Both the position numbers and the translations under genes were made by a program. A DNA stretch of 64,000 nucleotides from Streptomyces sp. V4I2 (GTDB lineage Bacteria; Actinomycetota; Actinomycetes; Streptomycetales; Streptomycetaceae). This document shows, in pieces, positions 17,661-27,120 of this stretch. Positions within the stretch are counted from its first letter, which is position 1. The number at the start of each line of letters is the position of its first letter. The notes beneath the pieces were generated by a model. It had not been told where the DNA came from. It saw nothing but the letters and a program-made list of their open reading frames with translations, and did no database searches. Location: the NCBI RefSeq assembly GCF_030817655.1, contig NZ_JAUSZM010000003.1, positions 992,001 to 1,056,000 on the forward strand. The letters run 5' to 3'.

Positions 17661-18638
17661 CTACCTCTGCCGGAAGACCGGCTCGGCCCAGCGCGGCGGC
17701 GGCTTCGGCCGGTCGTGAGCCGGTTCCACGACACCCCGGTCGACCTCGGTCGGCGGGTGGCCGGCCGCCGGGGCGCCGCGCAGGGCCGCGACGAAGGCGA
17801 GGCAGGAGTCGTAGCGGTCGTCGGGGCTCTTGGCCAGGGCCTGGGCGAACACGGTGTCGAGGTACGGGGCAAGGTCGGAGCGGGACTCGGTCAACGGGGG
17901 CGGTTCGTCGTACTGGTGGGCCCACAGCAGGGCCATGTCGTCGTCGCGGCGGAAGGGCGGGCGGCCCGCGAGGGTCTCGTAGACGACGCAGGCGAAGCCG
18001 TAGACGTCGCAGCGGCCGTCGACGGGGCGGCCGGAGATCTGCTCGGGGGCGACGTAGTCGAGCGTGCCGACGAACTGGCCGACCGTGGTGAAGCCGGTCA
18101 GGGACAGGGACTTCTTCGTCAGGCCGAAGTCGGTGAGGTAGACGTGCTCGGGGTGGTCGCTGTCGGTGCCGCGGGCCACCAGGATGTTGCCGGGCTTGAC
18201 ATCGCGGTGGACGAGGCCGTGCTCGTGGGCCGCGTCCAGCGCGGACCCGACCTGGGCGGCGATGCGGACCGCGGTCGCGAGCGGCAGGGGGCCGTCGCGG
18301 TCCAGGAGGTGGCGCAGGTCGCTGCCGGGGACGTAGCGCATGGCGATGTACAGGACGCCGTCCGTCTCGCCCGCCTCGAAGACCGGCACGATGTTGGGGT
18401 GATCGATCGCGGCGGCCACATGGGACTCGTGGGTGAAGCGGCGGCGGAAGGTGTCGTTGCGGGCGAGTTCGGGGGCGAGCAGTTTGAGGGCGACGGTCCG
18501 GTCCAGGCGCAGGTCCCGGGCGCGGTAGACGACGGCCATGCCGCCCCGGCCGATCTCGTGCTCGATGCGGTAGCCCGCGACCTGCCTGCCGATCAGCTCG
18601 GAGGGCCGGCCGGAGAAGAGGCTCGCCTCACGCGCCAT
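17661..18638 (-). CDS. Soluble Hanks-type Ser/Thr protein kinase
   Basis: 325 residues. Kinase motifs are complete: glycine loop IGRGGMAVVYRA, Lys in VALKLLAPEL, catalytic loop VHRDVKPGNILVA, DFG in LTDFGLTKK, and APE in VAPEQISG. There is no transmembrane helix or PASTA domain; the C-terminus is short, Pro-rich and basic. The gene overlaps the SH3-like gene by 11 bases and follows the double-FHA ABC transporter. FHA domains bind phosphothreonine, so the transporter is the obvious partner, as with PknF and Rv1747 in M. tuberculosis. Confidence 0.93.
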   Translation of the reverse strand: MAREASLFSGRPSELIGRQVAGYRIEHEIGRGGMAVVYRARDLRLDRTVALKLLAPELARNDTFRRRFTHESHVAAAIDHPNIVPVFEAGETDGVLYIAMRYVPGSDLRHLLDRDGPLPLATAVRIAAQVGSALDAAHEHGLVHRDVKPGNILVARGTDSDHPEHVYLTDFGLTKKSLSLTGFTTVGQFVGTLDYVAPEQISGRPVDGRCDVYGFACVVYETLAGRPPFRRDDDMALLWAHQYDEPPPLTESRSDLAPYLDTVFAQALAKSPDDRYDSCLAFVAALRGAPAAGHPPTEVDRGVVEPAHDRPKPPPRWAEPVFRQR

Positions 18639-19173
18639 CGGGCGTCACGACCTGGGTGGGGGCGTGCCCGGGATCCGCGGCGGCGGCTCGGGGCCCGTCG
18701 TCCGTGACATAGGTGCTCAGCCGTGCCCCGTCCGCGTACGCCCACCGACCCTCCTCGGCGTCGTACAGCCACATGGACTCCCCGTCCACGACGACGCCGA
18801 GCCGCAGTCCCCGGGTACGCACGCGGAAGGCCTCGCCCGCAAGGCCCCCGGCCGCGAGTTCCTCGACGGCGGCCCGGTATCGGGCCAGCGTCCGTTCGGC
18901 GCGGGTGAGCAGAGGGCGGGGGTCGGCGGTGCGGGTGAGGGGGCCGTCGGCGAGCGGTGGATCCTGGGGTACGGCGACCAGGTGGCGGCCGTCGACCCAG
19001 GCGGACCAGCCGTTGGCGCACAGGACGTGACCCCAGTCGCCGCGTCGCTCGACGAGCTGCACCGGCAGCAGCGCGTCGAGGGGCACGGTGGGGCGGGCGG
19101 GGTCGGGGGCCTCCCAGGCGGGCATCCCGTTCTGGGGGACGACGTGGGTGGGCCGGAAGCCGACGGTTGTCAT
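18628..19173 (-). CDS. SH3-like domain protein in the kinase/FHA-ABC operon
   Basis: 181 residues from ATG 19173. The segment PLDALLPVQLVERRGDWGHVLCANGWSAWVDGRHLVAVP looks like a bacterial SH3 domain. The C-terminal half (MWLYDAEEGRWAYADGARLSTYV) has no family I can name. No signal peptide or membrane segment. It sits between the FHA-ABC and kinase genes with an 8-base gap and an 11-base overlap, so it should act with them, perhaps as an adaptor. Confidence 0.72.
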   Translation of the reverse strand: MTTVGFRPTHVVPQNGMPAWEAPDPARPTVPLDALLPVQLVERRGDWGHVLCANGWSAWVDGRHLVAVPQDPPLADGPLTRTADPRPLLTRAERTLARYRAAVEELAAGGLAGEAFRVRTRGLRLGVVVDGESMWLYDAEEGRWAYADGARLSTYVTDDGPRAAAADPGHAPTQVVTPDGA

Positions 19174-19181
19174 CGCGGCCC

Positions 19182-21521
19182 CTACTTCCGCATCACGGCG
19201 GGTTCGCGCCGGCGCAGCAGCCGGGAGACGACGTACCCGAAGACCGCCGACAGCACGACCAGCATGGCCACGTTCAGAAGCCACACCCCGGACGAGTGCT
19301 CGAAGAGCGGATCGCCGGTGAGCTCGCCGGGCACGATCCGGGCCAGGCCGACGGTGCCGGCCATCGCGCCGAGCGCCCACCGCGAGGGCACCAGCCACGC
19401 CAGCTGTTCCAGGCCCGGCACGCCGTCGAGCTTCAACAGGGCGCCGCAGAAGACCACCTGGACGATGGCGAGCAGCACGAGCAGCGGCATCGTCACCTCT
19501 TCCTTGCGCACCAGCGCCGAGACCAGCAGGCCGAGCATCATCGCGGTGAACGCCAGCAGGGCGACGGCGACGGTGATTTCGGCAAGGGGCGGCATCAACA
19601 CGCCTTCGCCGCCGGGCGCGTTGAGATCGACGCCGAGCAGGGCGACCAGGGTCAGCACCACGGCCTGCAGCACGGTGATCGTGCCGAGGACGACGACCTT
19701 GGACATCAGGTACGCCGATCTGGACAGGCCGACCGCCCGTTCACGCTGGTAGATCACGCGTTCCTTGACGAGTTCGCGCACGGCGTTGGCCGCGCCGGTG
19801 AGGACTCCGCCGACGCACAGGATCAGCAGGGCGTTCATCGCCGTTTCCTGGGTCAGCTTGCTGCCGGCCAGGGCCCGGCCCATGGCGCCCATCACGAACG
19901 GCAGCGCGATCATGATGGCGAGGAAGGTGCGGTCGGCGCTGAGGGCGGCCGCGTACCGGCGCACCAGGGTGCCGAGCTGAGCGCCGCGGCTGCGGGGCCG
20001 GGCCGGGGGCGTGATGAGGACGGGGCCCTCGCGGGGCCGCCGGGGCTGTGCGGTGGCGTCCAGGACGTACTGGCGCTGGGACAGGGAGGTGCGGAACTCC
20101 TCCGCCCAGTCGCGCTCGCGGTCCCGTTCGAAGGCCTCGAAGGCCTCCGGCCATTCGGCGAAGCCGAAGAAGACGAGGGCGTCCTCGGGCGGGCCGTAGT
20201 AGGCGATCTTCCCGCCGGGCGCGAGCACGAGGAGCCGGTCGCAGACGTCGAGGCTGAGGACGCTGTGGGTGACGACGATGACGGTGCGGCCGTCGTCGGC
20301 GAGGCCGCGCAGCATGTGCATCACCGAGCGGTCCATGCCGGGGTCCAGGCCCGAGGTCGGCTCGTCGAGGAAGAGGAGGGACGGCTTGGTCAGGAGTTCC
20401 AGGGCCACGCTGACCCGCTTGCGCTGGCCGCCCGAGAGGCTGTGCACGGGCTGGCCCGCCCGCTCCTCCAGCCCGAGCTCCCGGATGACCTCGTCGACCC
20501 TGGCCCGGCGCTCGGCCTTGGCGGTGTCCTGCGGGAAGCGCAGTTCGGCGGCGTAGGACAGGGCGCTGCGGACGGTCAGCTGGGCGTGCAGGATGTCGTC
20601 CTGCGGGACGAGGCCGATGCGCTGGCGCAGCTCGGCGTAGTCGCGGTAGAGGTCGCGGCCGTCGTAGAGGACGGTGCCGTGGTCGGCGGGGCGCTGGCCG
20701 GTCAGGGCGTTGAGGAGCGTGGACTTGCCCGCTCCGCTCGGGCCGACGACCGCGAGCAGGCACTTCTCCCCGACCGGGAACGACACGTGGTCGAGCAGGG
20801 TCTTTCGGCCGCGGTCGACGGCGACGGTGAGGTCCTGCACGTCGAGGGAGACCTCGCCGGTGTCGACGTACTCCTGCAGCTGGTCGCCGACCAGGCTGAA
20901 CGCCGAGTGGCCGATGCCGACGATGTCGCCGGGTCGGACGAGGGCGCGGGTGATGGACAGGCCGTTGAGGAACGTGCCGTTGTGGCTGCCCAGGTCGACG
21001 ATCTCGTACGTCTCGTTCGGCAGGGCGCGCAGCTCGGCGTGCCGGCGCGAGACGACCAGGTCGTCGATGACCAGGTCGCTGTCCTCGGCGCGGCCGATGC
21101 GCACGGTGCGGGTGGGCAGCGGCCGTACGCTGGTCGGCTGCCGGAAGGTGCCGGTCAGCGCGGGCTTCGAGACCGCGGACGGGCGCTCCGGGGCCGGGGG
21201 CGGCAGGCCGGCCAGGACGGCGCACGGGCCGTCGGCGGGGCTGCCGAAGCGGATGACGCTGCCGGGGCCGACGCCCCACTCGTGGACGCGGCGGCCGTCG
21301 GCGTAGGTGCCGTTGGTGCTGTTCTCGTCCTCGAGGGTCCAGTGGTCGGCCTCGGGCCGCAGTACCGCGTGGTGCCAGGAGACCCGGGCGTCGTCGATGA
21401 CGATGTCGCACAGGGGATCGCGACCGACGTGGTAGTCGTGGCCCGGACTCATCACCGTGGAGCCGGTCTCGGTCTCCACCACGAGTTCGGGCGCCGTCGG
21501 TGCCACCGGCTGCTGCGCCAT
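19182..21521 (-). CDS. ABC transporter with two N-terminal FHA domains (Rv1747-like)
   Basis: 779 residues. FHA1 (about 25-95) has HVGRDPLCDIVIDD and ENSTNGTY; FHA2 (about 135-205) has RIGRAEDSDLVIDD, VVSRRHAEL and GSHNGTFLNG. The ABC domain follows: Walker A GPSGAGKST, signature SGGQRKRVSVALE and Walker B LLFLDEPTSGLDP. The C-terminal half is an ABC-2 permease with about six helices. This is the ABCG-like half-transporter architecture of Rv1747, whose FHA domains are bound after phosphorylation by PknF. Export substrate unknown. The kinase is in the same operon. Confidence 0.93.
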   Translation of the reverse strand: MAQQPVAPTAPELVVETETGSTVMSPGHDYHVGRDPLCDIVIDDARVSWHHAVLRPEADHWTLEDENSTNGTYADGRRVHEWGVGPGSVIRFGSPADGPCAVLAGLPPPAPERPSAVSKPALTGTFRQPTSVRPLPTRTVRIGRAEDSDLVIDDLVVSRRHAELRALPNETYEIVDLGSHNGTFLNGLSITRALVRPGDIVGIGHSAFSLVGDQLQEYVDTGEVSLDVQDLTVAVDRGRKTLLDHVSFPVGEKCLLAVVGPSGAGKSTLLNALTGQRPADHGTVLYDGRDLYRDYAELRQRIGLVPQDDILHAQLTVRSALSYAAELRFPQDTAKAERRARVDEVIRELGLEERAGQPVHSLSGGQRKRVSVALELLTKPSLLFLDEPTSGLDPGMDRSVMHMLRGLADDGRTVIVVTHSVLSLDVCDRLLVLAPGGKIAYYGPPEDALVFFGFAEWPEAFEAFERDRERDWAEEFRTSLSQRQYVLDATAQPRRPREGPVLITPPARPRSRGAQLGTLVRRYAAALSADRTFLAIMIALPFVMGAMGRALAGSKLTQETAMNALLILCVGGVLTGAANAVRELVKERVIYQRERAVGLSRSAYLMSKVVVLGTITVLQAVVLTLVALLGVDLNAPGGEGVLMPPLAEITVAVALLAFTAMMLGLLVSALVRKEEVTMPLLVLLAIVQVVFCGALLKLDGVPGLEQLAWLVPSRWALGAMAGTVGLARIVPGELTGDPLFEHSSGVWLLNVAMLVVLSAVFGYVVSRLLRRREPAVMRK

Positions 21522-21567
21522 ACCGGAATTCTATCGATTAGTACCGGTCTGCGCCCGGCGTCGCCGG

Positions 21568-21978
21568 TCAGGCCACGGGCGTGAACAGGGTCGAGGCGGT
21601 CCGCTGCATGCGCAGGGCGTCCACGGACTCCGCCAGCAGTTCGTACTCGGTGGTGTCGTCGCTGGCGGCGATCCTCACCAGCCGCCCCGCGGCCAACTCG
21701 TCGGCGACCAGGGCCTGTTGGTCCCGGTCTCCGCACCAGGAGCGGAGCACGGCGGGCACGTCGAGCACCGTGTCCGCCACCGGGACGAGCGCGCCCGCCG
21801 GTAAGTGCTCGGACTCCGGCTGGGGGTCGAGACGGTCGGCGATCCAGGCGGCGCGGTCGCGCAGCCACCACAGGGCGAGGGCGAGGGTGGGAGCCCGGTA
21901 GGTCCCGAGCGGCACGCCGATGCGCCGCCCGCCGCAAGTGCCGTACCCCGTGACATGGCACAGGAATTCGTCGTGCAC
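21568..21978 (-). CDS. Hypothetical protein
   Basis: 136 residues from GTG 21978 with a GGGGAG-like ribosome site. The sequence begins MHDEFLCHVTGYGTCGGRRIGVPLG, a small Cys/Gly-rich opening, followed by a Trp-rich helix (LALWWLRDRAAWIADRL). Coding bias is good, but I recognise no family. It ends 46 bases before the FHA-ABC start and could be the first gene of that operon. Confidence 0.6.
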   Translation of the reverse strand: MHDEFLCHVTGYGTCGGRRIGVPLGTYRAPTLALALWWLRDRAAWIADRLDPQPESEHLPAGALVPVADTVLDVPAVLRSWCGDRDQQALVADELAAGRLVRIAASDDTTEYELLAESVDALRMQRTASTLFTPVA

Positions 21979-22121
21979 GATCCACTCCCCCGCTACTTCG
22001 CTAGCCTGTCGGCCGGGCCTCGCTTTCCATGCGGCTCATGTGCTGTGCGTGACGGGTGCTTCGCTGGATGTGAAGCCCTAACAGTCGAGTATGTTCACTA
22101 CTGAAACACTGTCACCACGAC

Positions 22122-22169
22122 TTTTTGGCCAGTCTCCTGGCATATTCACGGCCCTTCCTGGCCGAAAAA
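22122..22169. repeat. Interrupted inverted repeat in intergenic region
   Basis: TTTTTGGCCAG (22122-22132) and CTGGCCGAAAAA (22158-22169) are complementary with one bulged base, around a 25-base loop. It lies in a 266-base non-coding stretch (21979-22244) between divergent genes. It could be an operator or a leader hairpin. Confidence 0.35.
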
Positions 22170-22193
22170 TGACGAGTACATGGTGACGCCGTC

Positions 22194-22210
22194 ATTACCT
22201 GAGGGGTAAT
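22194..22210. promoter_or_regulatory. Perfect small dyad ATTACC-N5-GGTAAT
   Basis: ATTACC-TGAGG-GGTAAT is centred 43 bases upstream of the SnoaL-like gene's ATG. The TTAC/GTAA half-sites recall BldD sites, but the spacing is wrong for that consensus (seven instead of five bases). The binding protein is unknown. Confidence 0.35.
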
Positions 22211-22244
22211 CGACCGCCGGGAGCGATCCGGGCATGGTTCCGGT

Positions 22245-22622
22245 ATGAACTCAGACCGATACGAGAATGCCGTCGCCCGCTACTTCGAGGCCTGGAACGC
22301 CCGGGAGACCGAGGCGCGGGCCAAAGCGGTCGCCGCCGCCTGGACCGCGGACGGCGGCTACACCGACCCGTTCAGCGAGGCGGGCGGTCACGAGCAGATC
22401 GCCGCTGTCATCGCCGGGACCCACGAGCAGTTCCCGGGCTTCGCCTTCCGGCTCGCCGGTGCGGTGGACGGGCACCACGACACGGCGCGCTTCTCCTGGG
22501 AACTGGTGAGCGAGACCGACGGCTCGGCGCCCGTGGCCGGCTCCGACGTGATCGTCCTGGACGCGGACGGCCGGATCAAGGCCGTGCTCGGCTTCCTCGA
22601 CCGGGTGCCCGCCGGGGCGTGA
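22245..22622 (+). CDS. SnoaL-like / NTF2-fold protein
   Basis: 125 residues. [47 protein letters not shown] and the ending [15 protein letters not shown] mark the SnoaL-like polyketide-cyclase fold without a polyketide cluster nearby. Small cytosolic protein, substrate unknown. There is no convincing ribosome-binding site before the ATG. Confidence 0.85.
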   Translation: MNSDRYENAVARYFEAWNARETEARAKAVAAAWTADGGYTDPFSEAGGHEQIAAVIAGTHEQFPGFAFRLAGAVDGHHDTARFSWELVSETDGSAPVAGSDVIVLDADGRIKAVLGFLDRVPAGA

Positions 22623-22644
22623 GGGACCGGTCCGCGATGAGTTT

Positions 22645-22689
22645 CTCCGCTCCCGGCGGTCTCTTGAGAGAAGACCACCAGGAGCGGAG
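22645..22689 (+). promoter_or_regulatory. Hairpin that buries the ribosome-binding site of the DUF1905 gene
   Basis: CTCCGCTCC (22645-22653) is exactly complementary to GGAGCGGAG (22681-22689), and an inner GGTCT/AGACC pair extends the stem. The right arm is the only Shine-Dalgarno sequence for the ATG at 22696, so the folded mRNA would hide it. Structure read from sequence; regulation inferred. Confidence 0.55.
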
Positions 22690-22695
22690 ACCATC

Positions 22696-22983
22696 ATGGG
22701 TACGACCGGAAAGCTGGACACGGAATTCACCGCCGTCCTGCGCAGGAGTCCGCAGCAGGGCGGCTGGACCTATCTGGTCTGGCCCGACTCCGTCGCCTTC
22801 TTCGGCACCCGAGGGCTGGTCAAGGTGCGGGGCACGATCGACGGGCACCCCTTCCGCAGCTCCTTCATGGCCCTGGGCGACGGCACGCACAAGCTGCCCG
22901 TGAAGGCCGAGGTGCGCAAGGCGATCGGGAAGGAGGAGGGCGACACCGTGACCGTGCGGCTCGAAGAGCGGATTACGGCTTGA
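22696..22983 (+). CDS. DUF1905-domain protein
   Basis: 95 residues. The sequence [86 protein letters not shown] covers the DUF1905 beta-barrel almost completely. Function unknown; such proteins are often near or fused to YdeI-type proteins. Translation may be damped by the hairpin over its ribosome site. Its last 11 bases overlap the convergent aldo/keto reductase gene. Confidence 0.85.
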   Translation: MGTTGKLDTEFTAVLRRSPQQGGWTYLVWPDSVAFFGTRGLVKVRGTIDGHPFRSSFMALGDGTHKLPVKAEVRKAIGKEEGDTVTVRLEERITA

Positions 22984-23992
22984 TCACCGCGTCGATCCGG
23001 GCCAGTTCGTCCGCGTCGAAGTCCAGGTTCGCGAGGGCGCCGACGCTGTCCTCCAGCTGCTGCGGGCTGCTCGCGCCGACCAGGGCGGAGGTCACCCGGC
23101 CGCCGCGCAGCACCCAGGCCAGGGCCAGCTGGGCGAGGCTCTGACCGCGGGACTTGGCGATGTCGTCGAGGGCGCGCAGCCGGCCCACCAGGTCCTCGGT
23201 GACCGCCTCCGAGTTCAGGAACGGGCTGTCGCTCGCCGCCCGCGAGTCCTCGGGGATGCCGTCGAGGTAGCGGCCGGTCAGCAGGCCCTGCTCCAGCGGG
23301 GAGAACACGATGGAGCCGACCTGGAGCTCGTCCAGTGCGTCCAGGAGGCCCTCGTCCTCAGGACGACGGTCGAGCATCGAGTAGCGCGGCTGGTGGATCA
23401 GCAGCGGGGTGCCCAGCTCGCCCAGGATGCGGGCGGCCTGACGGGTCTGCTCCGCGGAGTAGTTGGAGATGCCGACGTAGAGCGCCTTGCCCTGCTGGAC
23501 CGCCGAGTGCAGGGCGCCCATCGTCTCCTCCATGGGAGTCTCAGGGTCCGGGCGGTGCGAGTAGAAGATGTCGACGTAGTCCAGGCCCATCCGCTTCAGG
23601 CTCTGGTCGAGCGAGGACAGCACGTACTTGCGCGAACCCCATTCGCCGTACGGACCGGGCCACATCAGGTAGCCGGCCTTGGTGGAGATGACCAGCTCGT
23701 CGCGGTACGCAGCGAAGTCGTCCTTCAGTGCCTCGCCGAACGCGGACTCGGCGGCGCCGGGGGGCGGGCCGTAGTTGTTGGCCAGGTCGAAGTGGGTGAC
23801 GCCGAGGTCGAAGGCGCGGCGCAGGATGGCCCGCTGCGTCTCGACCGTGCGGTCCGCCGGGCCGAAGTTGTGCCACAGGCCGAGCGACAGCGCGGGAAGC
23901 TTCAGTCCGCTGCGGCCGGTCCGCCGGTAGGGCATGTCGGCGTAGCGGTCGGGGTGTGCGGTGTACAACGCGACTCCAGAGGGGTTGGGCAC
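22973..23992 (-). CDS. Aldo/keto reductase, YghZ / L-glyceraldehyde-3-phosphate reductase-like
   Basis: 339 residues, GTG start at 23992. The N-terminus [23 protein letters not shown], the catalytic Tyr region [21 protein letters not shown], then [48 protein letters not shown], and the NADP-binding ending [21 protein letters not shown] identify the AKR14/YghZ group. It reduces aldehydes such as L-glyceraldehyde 3-phosphate or methylglyoxal in the cytosol. Divergent from a LysR gene that may control it. Confidence 0.9.
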   Translation of the reverse strand: MPNPSGVALYTAHPDRYADMPYRRTGRSGLKLPALSLGLWHNFGPADRTVETQRAILRRAFDLGVTHFDLANNYGPPPGAAESAFGEALKDDFAAYRDELVISTKAGYLMWPGPYGEWGSRKYVLSSLDQSLKRMGLDYVDIFYSHRPDPETPMEETMGALHSAVQQGKALYVGISNYSAEQTRQAARILGELGTPLLIHQPRYSMLDRRPEDEGLLDALDELQVGSIVFSPLEQGLLTGRYLDGIPEDSRAASDSPFLNSEAVTEDLVGRLRALDDIAKSRGQSLAQLALAWVLRGGRVTSALVGASSPQQLEDSVGALANLDFDADELARIDAVIKP

Positions 23993-24062
23993 GGTGGAAC
24001 CAGGTTCCCTGAGAACCGCTGCCCACTCTTTCGCGACCTGGGGTCAGTGGTCCAACAGAAGA

Positions 24063-24083
24063 ATCCGATGGAATTCAGCGGAT
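24063..24083. promoter_or_regulatory. Candidate LysR-type operator (T-N11-A dyad)
   Basis: ATCCG (24063-24067) and CGGAT (24079-24083) are complementary and spaced by 11 bases, the usual LysR geometry. The dyad sits in the 104-base region between the divergent reductase and LysR genes. Confidence 0.5.
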
Positions 24084-24096
24084 AAGCTTCTCAATC

Positions 24097-24981
24097 ATGG
24101 AACTACGCCATCTTCAGCACTTCGTGGCGGTCGCCGAGGACCAGCATTTCACCCGGGCCGCCGAACGGCTGCTGGTGTCGCAGTCCGGTCTGTCCGCCTC
24201 CATCCGCGCACTGGAGCGGGAGCTGCAGACCCCGCTGTTCGTCCGGACGACCCGGCGGGTGACGCTCACCGAGGCCGGGCGGGCGCTGCTCGGCGAGGCC
24301 GAGCGGATCCTGGCGCAGGTGCGGTCGGCGCACGAGGCCGTCGCGGCCGTGCAGGGCGTTCTGCGCGGCACGCTGGCGCTGGGCACCGAGCAGTGCATCG
24401 CGGGCGTGCACGTGGCGCGGCTGCTGGCCGCGTTCCGGCGGCTGCATCCGGACGTGGAGATCCGGCTGCGGCAGGCGGGGGCGGGGGCGCTCGCCGAGGA
24501 GGTCGCCGCCGGCCGCCTCGACCTCGCTTTCGCGGTCCGTACGCAGGCGGACTCCGACCAGCTGCGTTCCGTACCGCTGACCAGCGAGCCGATGACCGTG
24601 CTGTGCCACCCCAGCCACCGGCTCGCGACCGCCGGCGCGGCGGTGACGCCGGACGAGCTCGGCGGCGAGATCTTCGTCGACTTCCACCCGGACTGGGGGC
24701 CGCGCCGGATCACCGACGCCGCGTTCGCCGCGGCGGGCGTCAGGCGGACGGTCGCGCTCGAGGTCAACGACGTGCACAGCCTCCTCGACCTGGTGGACGA
24801 GAACCTCGGCATCGCCGTCGTACCTCGGCACTTCCGGCACAAGCGGGAGACCCTCACCGCCCTGCCGCTGAAGGGCACCGGCGAGGCGGTGTACGAGACG
24901 GTCGCTCTGCTGCCGCCCCCACAGGCGGCCAGCCCGGCGGCACGGGCGCTGATGACGCTTCTGGAGACAGAGGGCGCATGA
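24097..24981 (+). CDS. LysR-family transcriptional regulator
   Basis: 294 residues. The winged HTH is MELRHLQHFVAVAEDQHFTRAAERLLVSQSGLSASIRALERELQTPLFVRTTRRVTLTEAG. The effector domain begins LRGTLALGTEQCIAGVHVARLLAAFRRLHPDVEIRLRQ. By the usual arrangement it would control the divergent aldo/keto reductase. The effector is unknown. Confidence 0.93.
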   Translation: MELRHLQHFVAVAEDQHFTRAAERLLVSQSGLSASIRALERELQTPLFVRTTRRVTLTEAGRALLGEAERILAQVRSAHEAVAAVQGVLRGTLALGTEQCIAGVHVARLLAAFRRLHPDVEIRLRQAGAGALAEEVAAGRLDLAFAVRTQADSDQLRSVPLTSEPMTVLCHPSHRLATAGAAVTPDELGGEIFVDFHPDWGPRRITDAAFAAAGVRRTVALEVNDVHSLLDLVDENLGIAVVPRHFRHKRETLTALPLKGTGEAVYETVALLPPPQAASPAARALMTLLETEGA

Positions 24982-24997
24982 CGGACGCGGATGCGCG

Positions 24998-25525
24998 ATG
25001 GTGGACCGTATGCATGCCAAGGACATCCTCATCGACGCGTACAGCCGCATCCAGGAAGAAGTCCATGCCGCCGTGGAGGGCCTCGGGCCCGACGATCTCC
25101 ACGCCCGCCCCGGCGCCGACGCCAACTCCGTCGCCTGGCTGGTCTGGCACCTCACCCGGGTCCAGGACGACCATGTGGCCGACGCCTCCGGGCTCGACCA
25201 GGTCTGGTTGTCACAGGGCTGGGAGAAGCGCTTCGGACTCGACCTGCCGCGCCTGGACACCGGCTACGGACACAGTTCGGCGAAGGTCGCCAAGGTGCGG
25301 GTCGACTCCGCCGACCTGCTGACCGGGTACTACGACGCCGTGCACGAGCAGACCCTCGGGTACGTGCGCGGGCTGGCCGCCAAGGACTTCGAGCGCATCG
25401 TGGACGAGCGCTGGGATCCGCCGGTCACCCTGGGCGTACGGCTGGTCAGCGTCCTGTCCGACGATCTCGAGCACGTCGGACAGGCCGCCTATGTCCGCGG
25501 GCTGCTTCAGAGCGCCGCCGCGTAA
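24998..25525 (+). CDS. DinB-family protein, mycothiol transferase-like (DUF664)
   Basis: 175 residues. The four-helix DinB fold shows metal-binding histidines in [14 protein letters not shown] and in [18 protein letters not shown], typical of actinobacterial mycothiol-dependent transferases that protect against electrophiles. It starts 16 bases after the LysR gene, so may be co-transcribed. Its 3' end overlaps the convergent adenosine deaminase gene by 19 bases. Confidence 0.85.
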   Translation: MVDRMHAKDILIDAYSRIQEEVHAAVEGLGPDDLHARPGADANSVAWLVWHLTRVQDDHVADASGLDQVWLSQGWEKRFGLDLPRLDTGYGHSSAKVAKVRVDSADLLTGYYDAVHEQTLGYVRGLAAKDFERIVDERWDPPVTLGVRLVSVLSDDLEHVGQAAYVRGLLQSAAA

Positions 25526-26577
25526 CCCGGCAGGACGACGTCCTCGATGAGGGCCTCGCGCTCGTCGAACGGGATGAACGCGCTCTTGAGGGCGTTCACC
25601 GTGACCGTGCGCAGGTCCTCGACCGTCCAGCCGGCCTCCTGGACCAGCAGGGACATCTCGCGGGTCATGGTCGTGCCCGAGACCAGACGGTTGTCGGTGT
25701 TGAGGGTGACCCGGAAGCCGAGGTCCTTCAGCTCGGTGATCGGGTGCTCGGCGATCGAGGTGGCCGCGCCGGTCTGGAGGTTCGACGTCGGGCACATCTC
25801 CAGGGCGATACGGCGGTCGCGCACCCAGCCCGCGAGACGGCCGAGCTTGCCGTCCACGATGTCGTCGGTGATGCGGACGCCGTGGCCGATGCGCTGGGCG
25901 CCGCACACCTGCAGCGCCTGGTGGATGCTGGGCAGACCGTGCGCCTCACCGGCGTGGATGGTGAACGGGACACTCTCCCCGCGCAGGTGCTCGAAGGCGG
26001 CCAGGTGGTCGGCGGGCGGGAAGCCGTCCTCGGCGCCGGCGATGTCGAACCCGACGACGCCCGCGTCGCGGAAGGCGACGGCCAGGTCGGCGGCCTCCCG
26101 GACACGGTCGAACATCCGCATGCCGCACAGCAGGGTGCCGACCCGCACCGGGGTGCCCGCGGCCGCCGCCTTCGCCATACCGGCCGCCAGGCCCTCCTGG
26201 ACGGTCTCGACGACCTCGGGCAGCGCCAGCCCGCCGTTGACCAGCAGCTCGGGGGCGTAGCGCACCTCGCCGTAGACGACGCCGTCCGCGGCGAGGTCGA
26301 GGACGTACTCCTCGGCGGTGCGCAGCAGACCCTCGCGGGACTGCATGACAGCCAGGGTGTGCTCGAAGGTGGCTATGTAGCGGACCAGGTCACCGGAGTT
26401 GGCGGCCTCGAAGTACCAGGCGGCCAGGGCGTCCGGGTCGGTGGTCGGCAGGGTGTGGCCGACCGCGTCCGCGAGCTCCACCACGGTGGCGGGGCGCAGG
26501 CCGCCGTCGAGGTGGTCGTGCAGCACGGCCTTGGGCAGCCGGCGGAGGGTGTCGGTGTCGATGCGGGGCGCGGTCAT
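25507..26577 (-). CDS. add: Adenosine deaminase
   Basis: 356 residues. Zinc and catalytic motifs are present in order: [10 protein letters not shown] near the N-terminus, the substrate loop [14 protein letters not shown], zinc His and general acid in [28 protein letters not shown] and the zinc Asp in NTDNRLVS. Deaminates adenosine or deoxyadenosine to inosine in purine salvage. The family usually has HxHLDG with Asn or Glu; here HDHLDG. Confidence 0.93.
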   Translation of the reverse strand: MTAPRIDTDTLRRLPKAVLHDHLDGGLRPATVVELADAVGHTLPTTDPDALAAWYFEAANSGDLVRYIATFEHTLAVMQSREGLLRTAEEYVLDLAADGVVYGEVRYAPELLVNGGLALPEVVETVQEGLAAGMAKAAAAGTPVRVGTLLCGMRMFDRVREAADLAVAFRDAGVVGFDIAGAEDGFPPADHLAAFEHLRGESVPFTIHAGEAHGLPSIHQALQVCGAQRIGHGVRITDDIVDGKLGRLAGWVRDRRIALEMCPTSNLQTGAATSIAEHPITELKDLGFRVTLNTDNRLVSGTTMTREMSLLVQEAGWTVEDLRTVTVNALKSAFIPFDEREALIEDVVLPGYAAAL

Positions 26578-26599
26578 GTGCGGTGTGTCTTTCTCGGGC

Positions 26600-26998
26600 T
26601 CAGGCGGTGATGGTGGGCTGAAGCAGGTCCCAGCGGTTTCCGTACAGGTCCTGGAAGACCGCGACCGAGCCGTACGGCTCGTGGCGCGGGGCCTCCAGGA
26701 AGGTCACGCCGGCGGCGAGCATGCGGGCGTGGTCGCGGGCGAAGTCGTCGGTGTGCAGGAAGAAGCCGACGCGCCCGCCGGTCTGGTCGCCGACGCGGGC
26801 GCGCTGGCCCTCGTCCTTGGCGCGGGCCAGCAGCAGATCGGTGCCGTCCTGATGAGCGCCCGGCCGTACGACGACCCAGCGGGAGCCGTCGGGGCGCGGG
26901 GTGTCCTCGACGAGCCGGAAACCGAGGGCCTCGGTGTAGAAGCGGATCGCCTCGTCGTAGTCGTCGACGACGAGCGTGACCAGGGCGATGCGTCTCAT
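26600..26998 (-). CDS. VOC-family (glyoxalase/bleomycin-resistance-like) protein
   Basis: 132 residues from ATG 26998 with GGAAAGG before it. [33 protein letters not shown], then [33 protein letters not shown], and [18 protein letters not shown] give the paired beta-alpha-beta-beta-beta motifs, with possible metal ligands His and Glu. Substrate unknown. It precedes adenosine deaminase by 22 bases on the same strand and may share its transcript. Confidence 0.9.
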   Translation of the reverse strand: MRRIALVTLVVDDYDEAIRFYTEALGFRLVEDTPRPDGSRWVVVRPGAHQDGTDLLLARAKDEGQRARVGDQTGGRVGFFLHTDDFARDHARMLAAGVTFLEAPRHEPYGSVAVFQDLYGNRWDLLQPTITA

Positions 26999-27120
26999 CG
27001 GGGCCTTTCCGGAGGGGTGATTGACGCGAGAGGTTATACGTAAAACGTCGCGTGCGCCAGTCAGCCGGGAGGGGGCGTCGATGCGGCCCGGTCGGTGCAT
27101 GACAGGCTGGAGATCACGTC

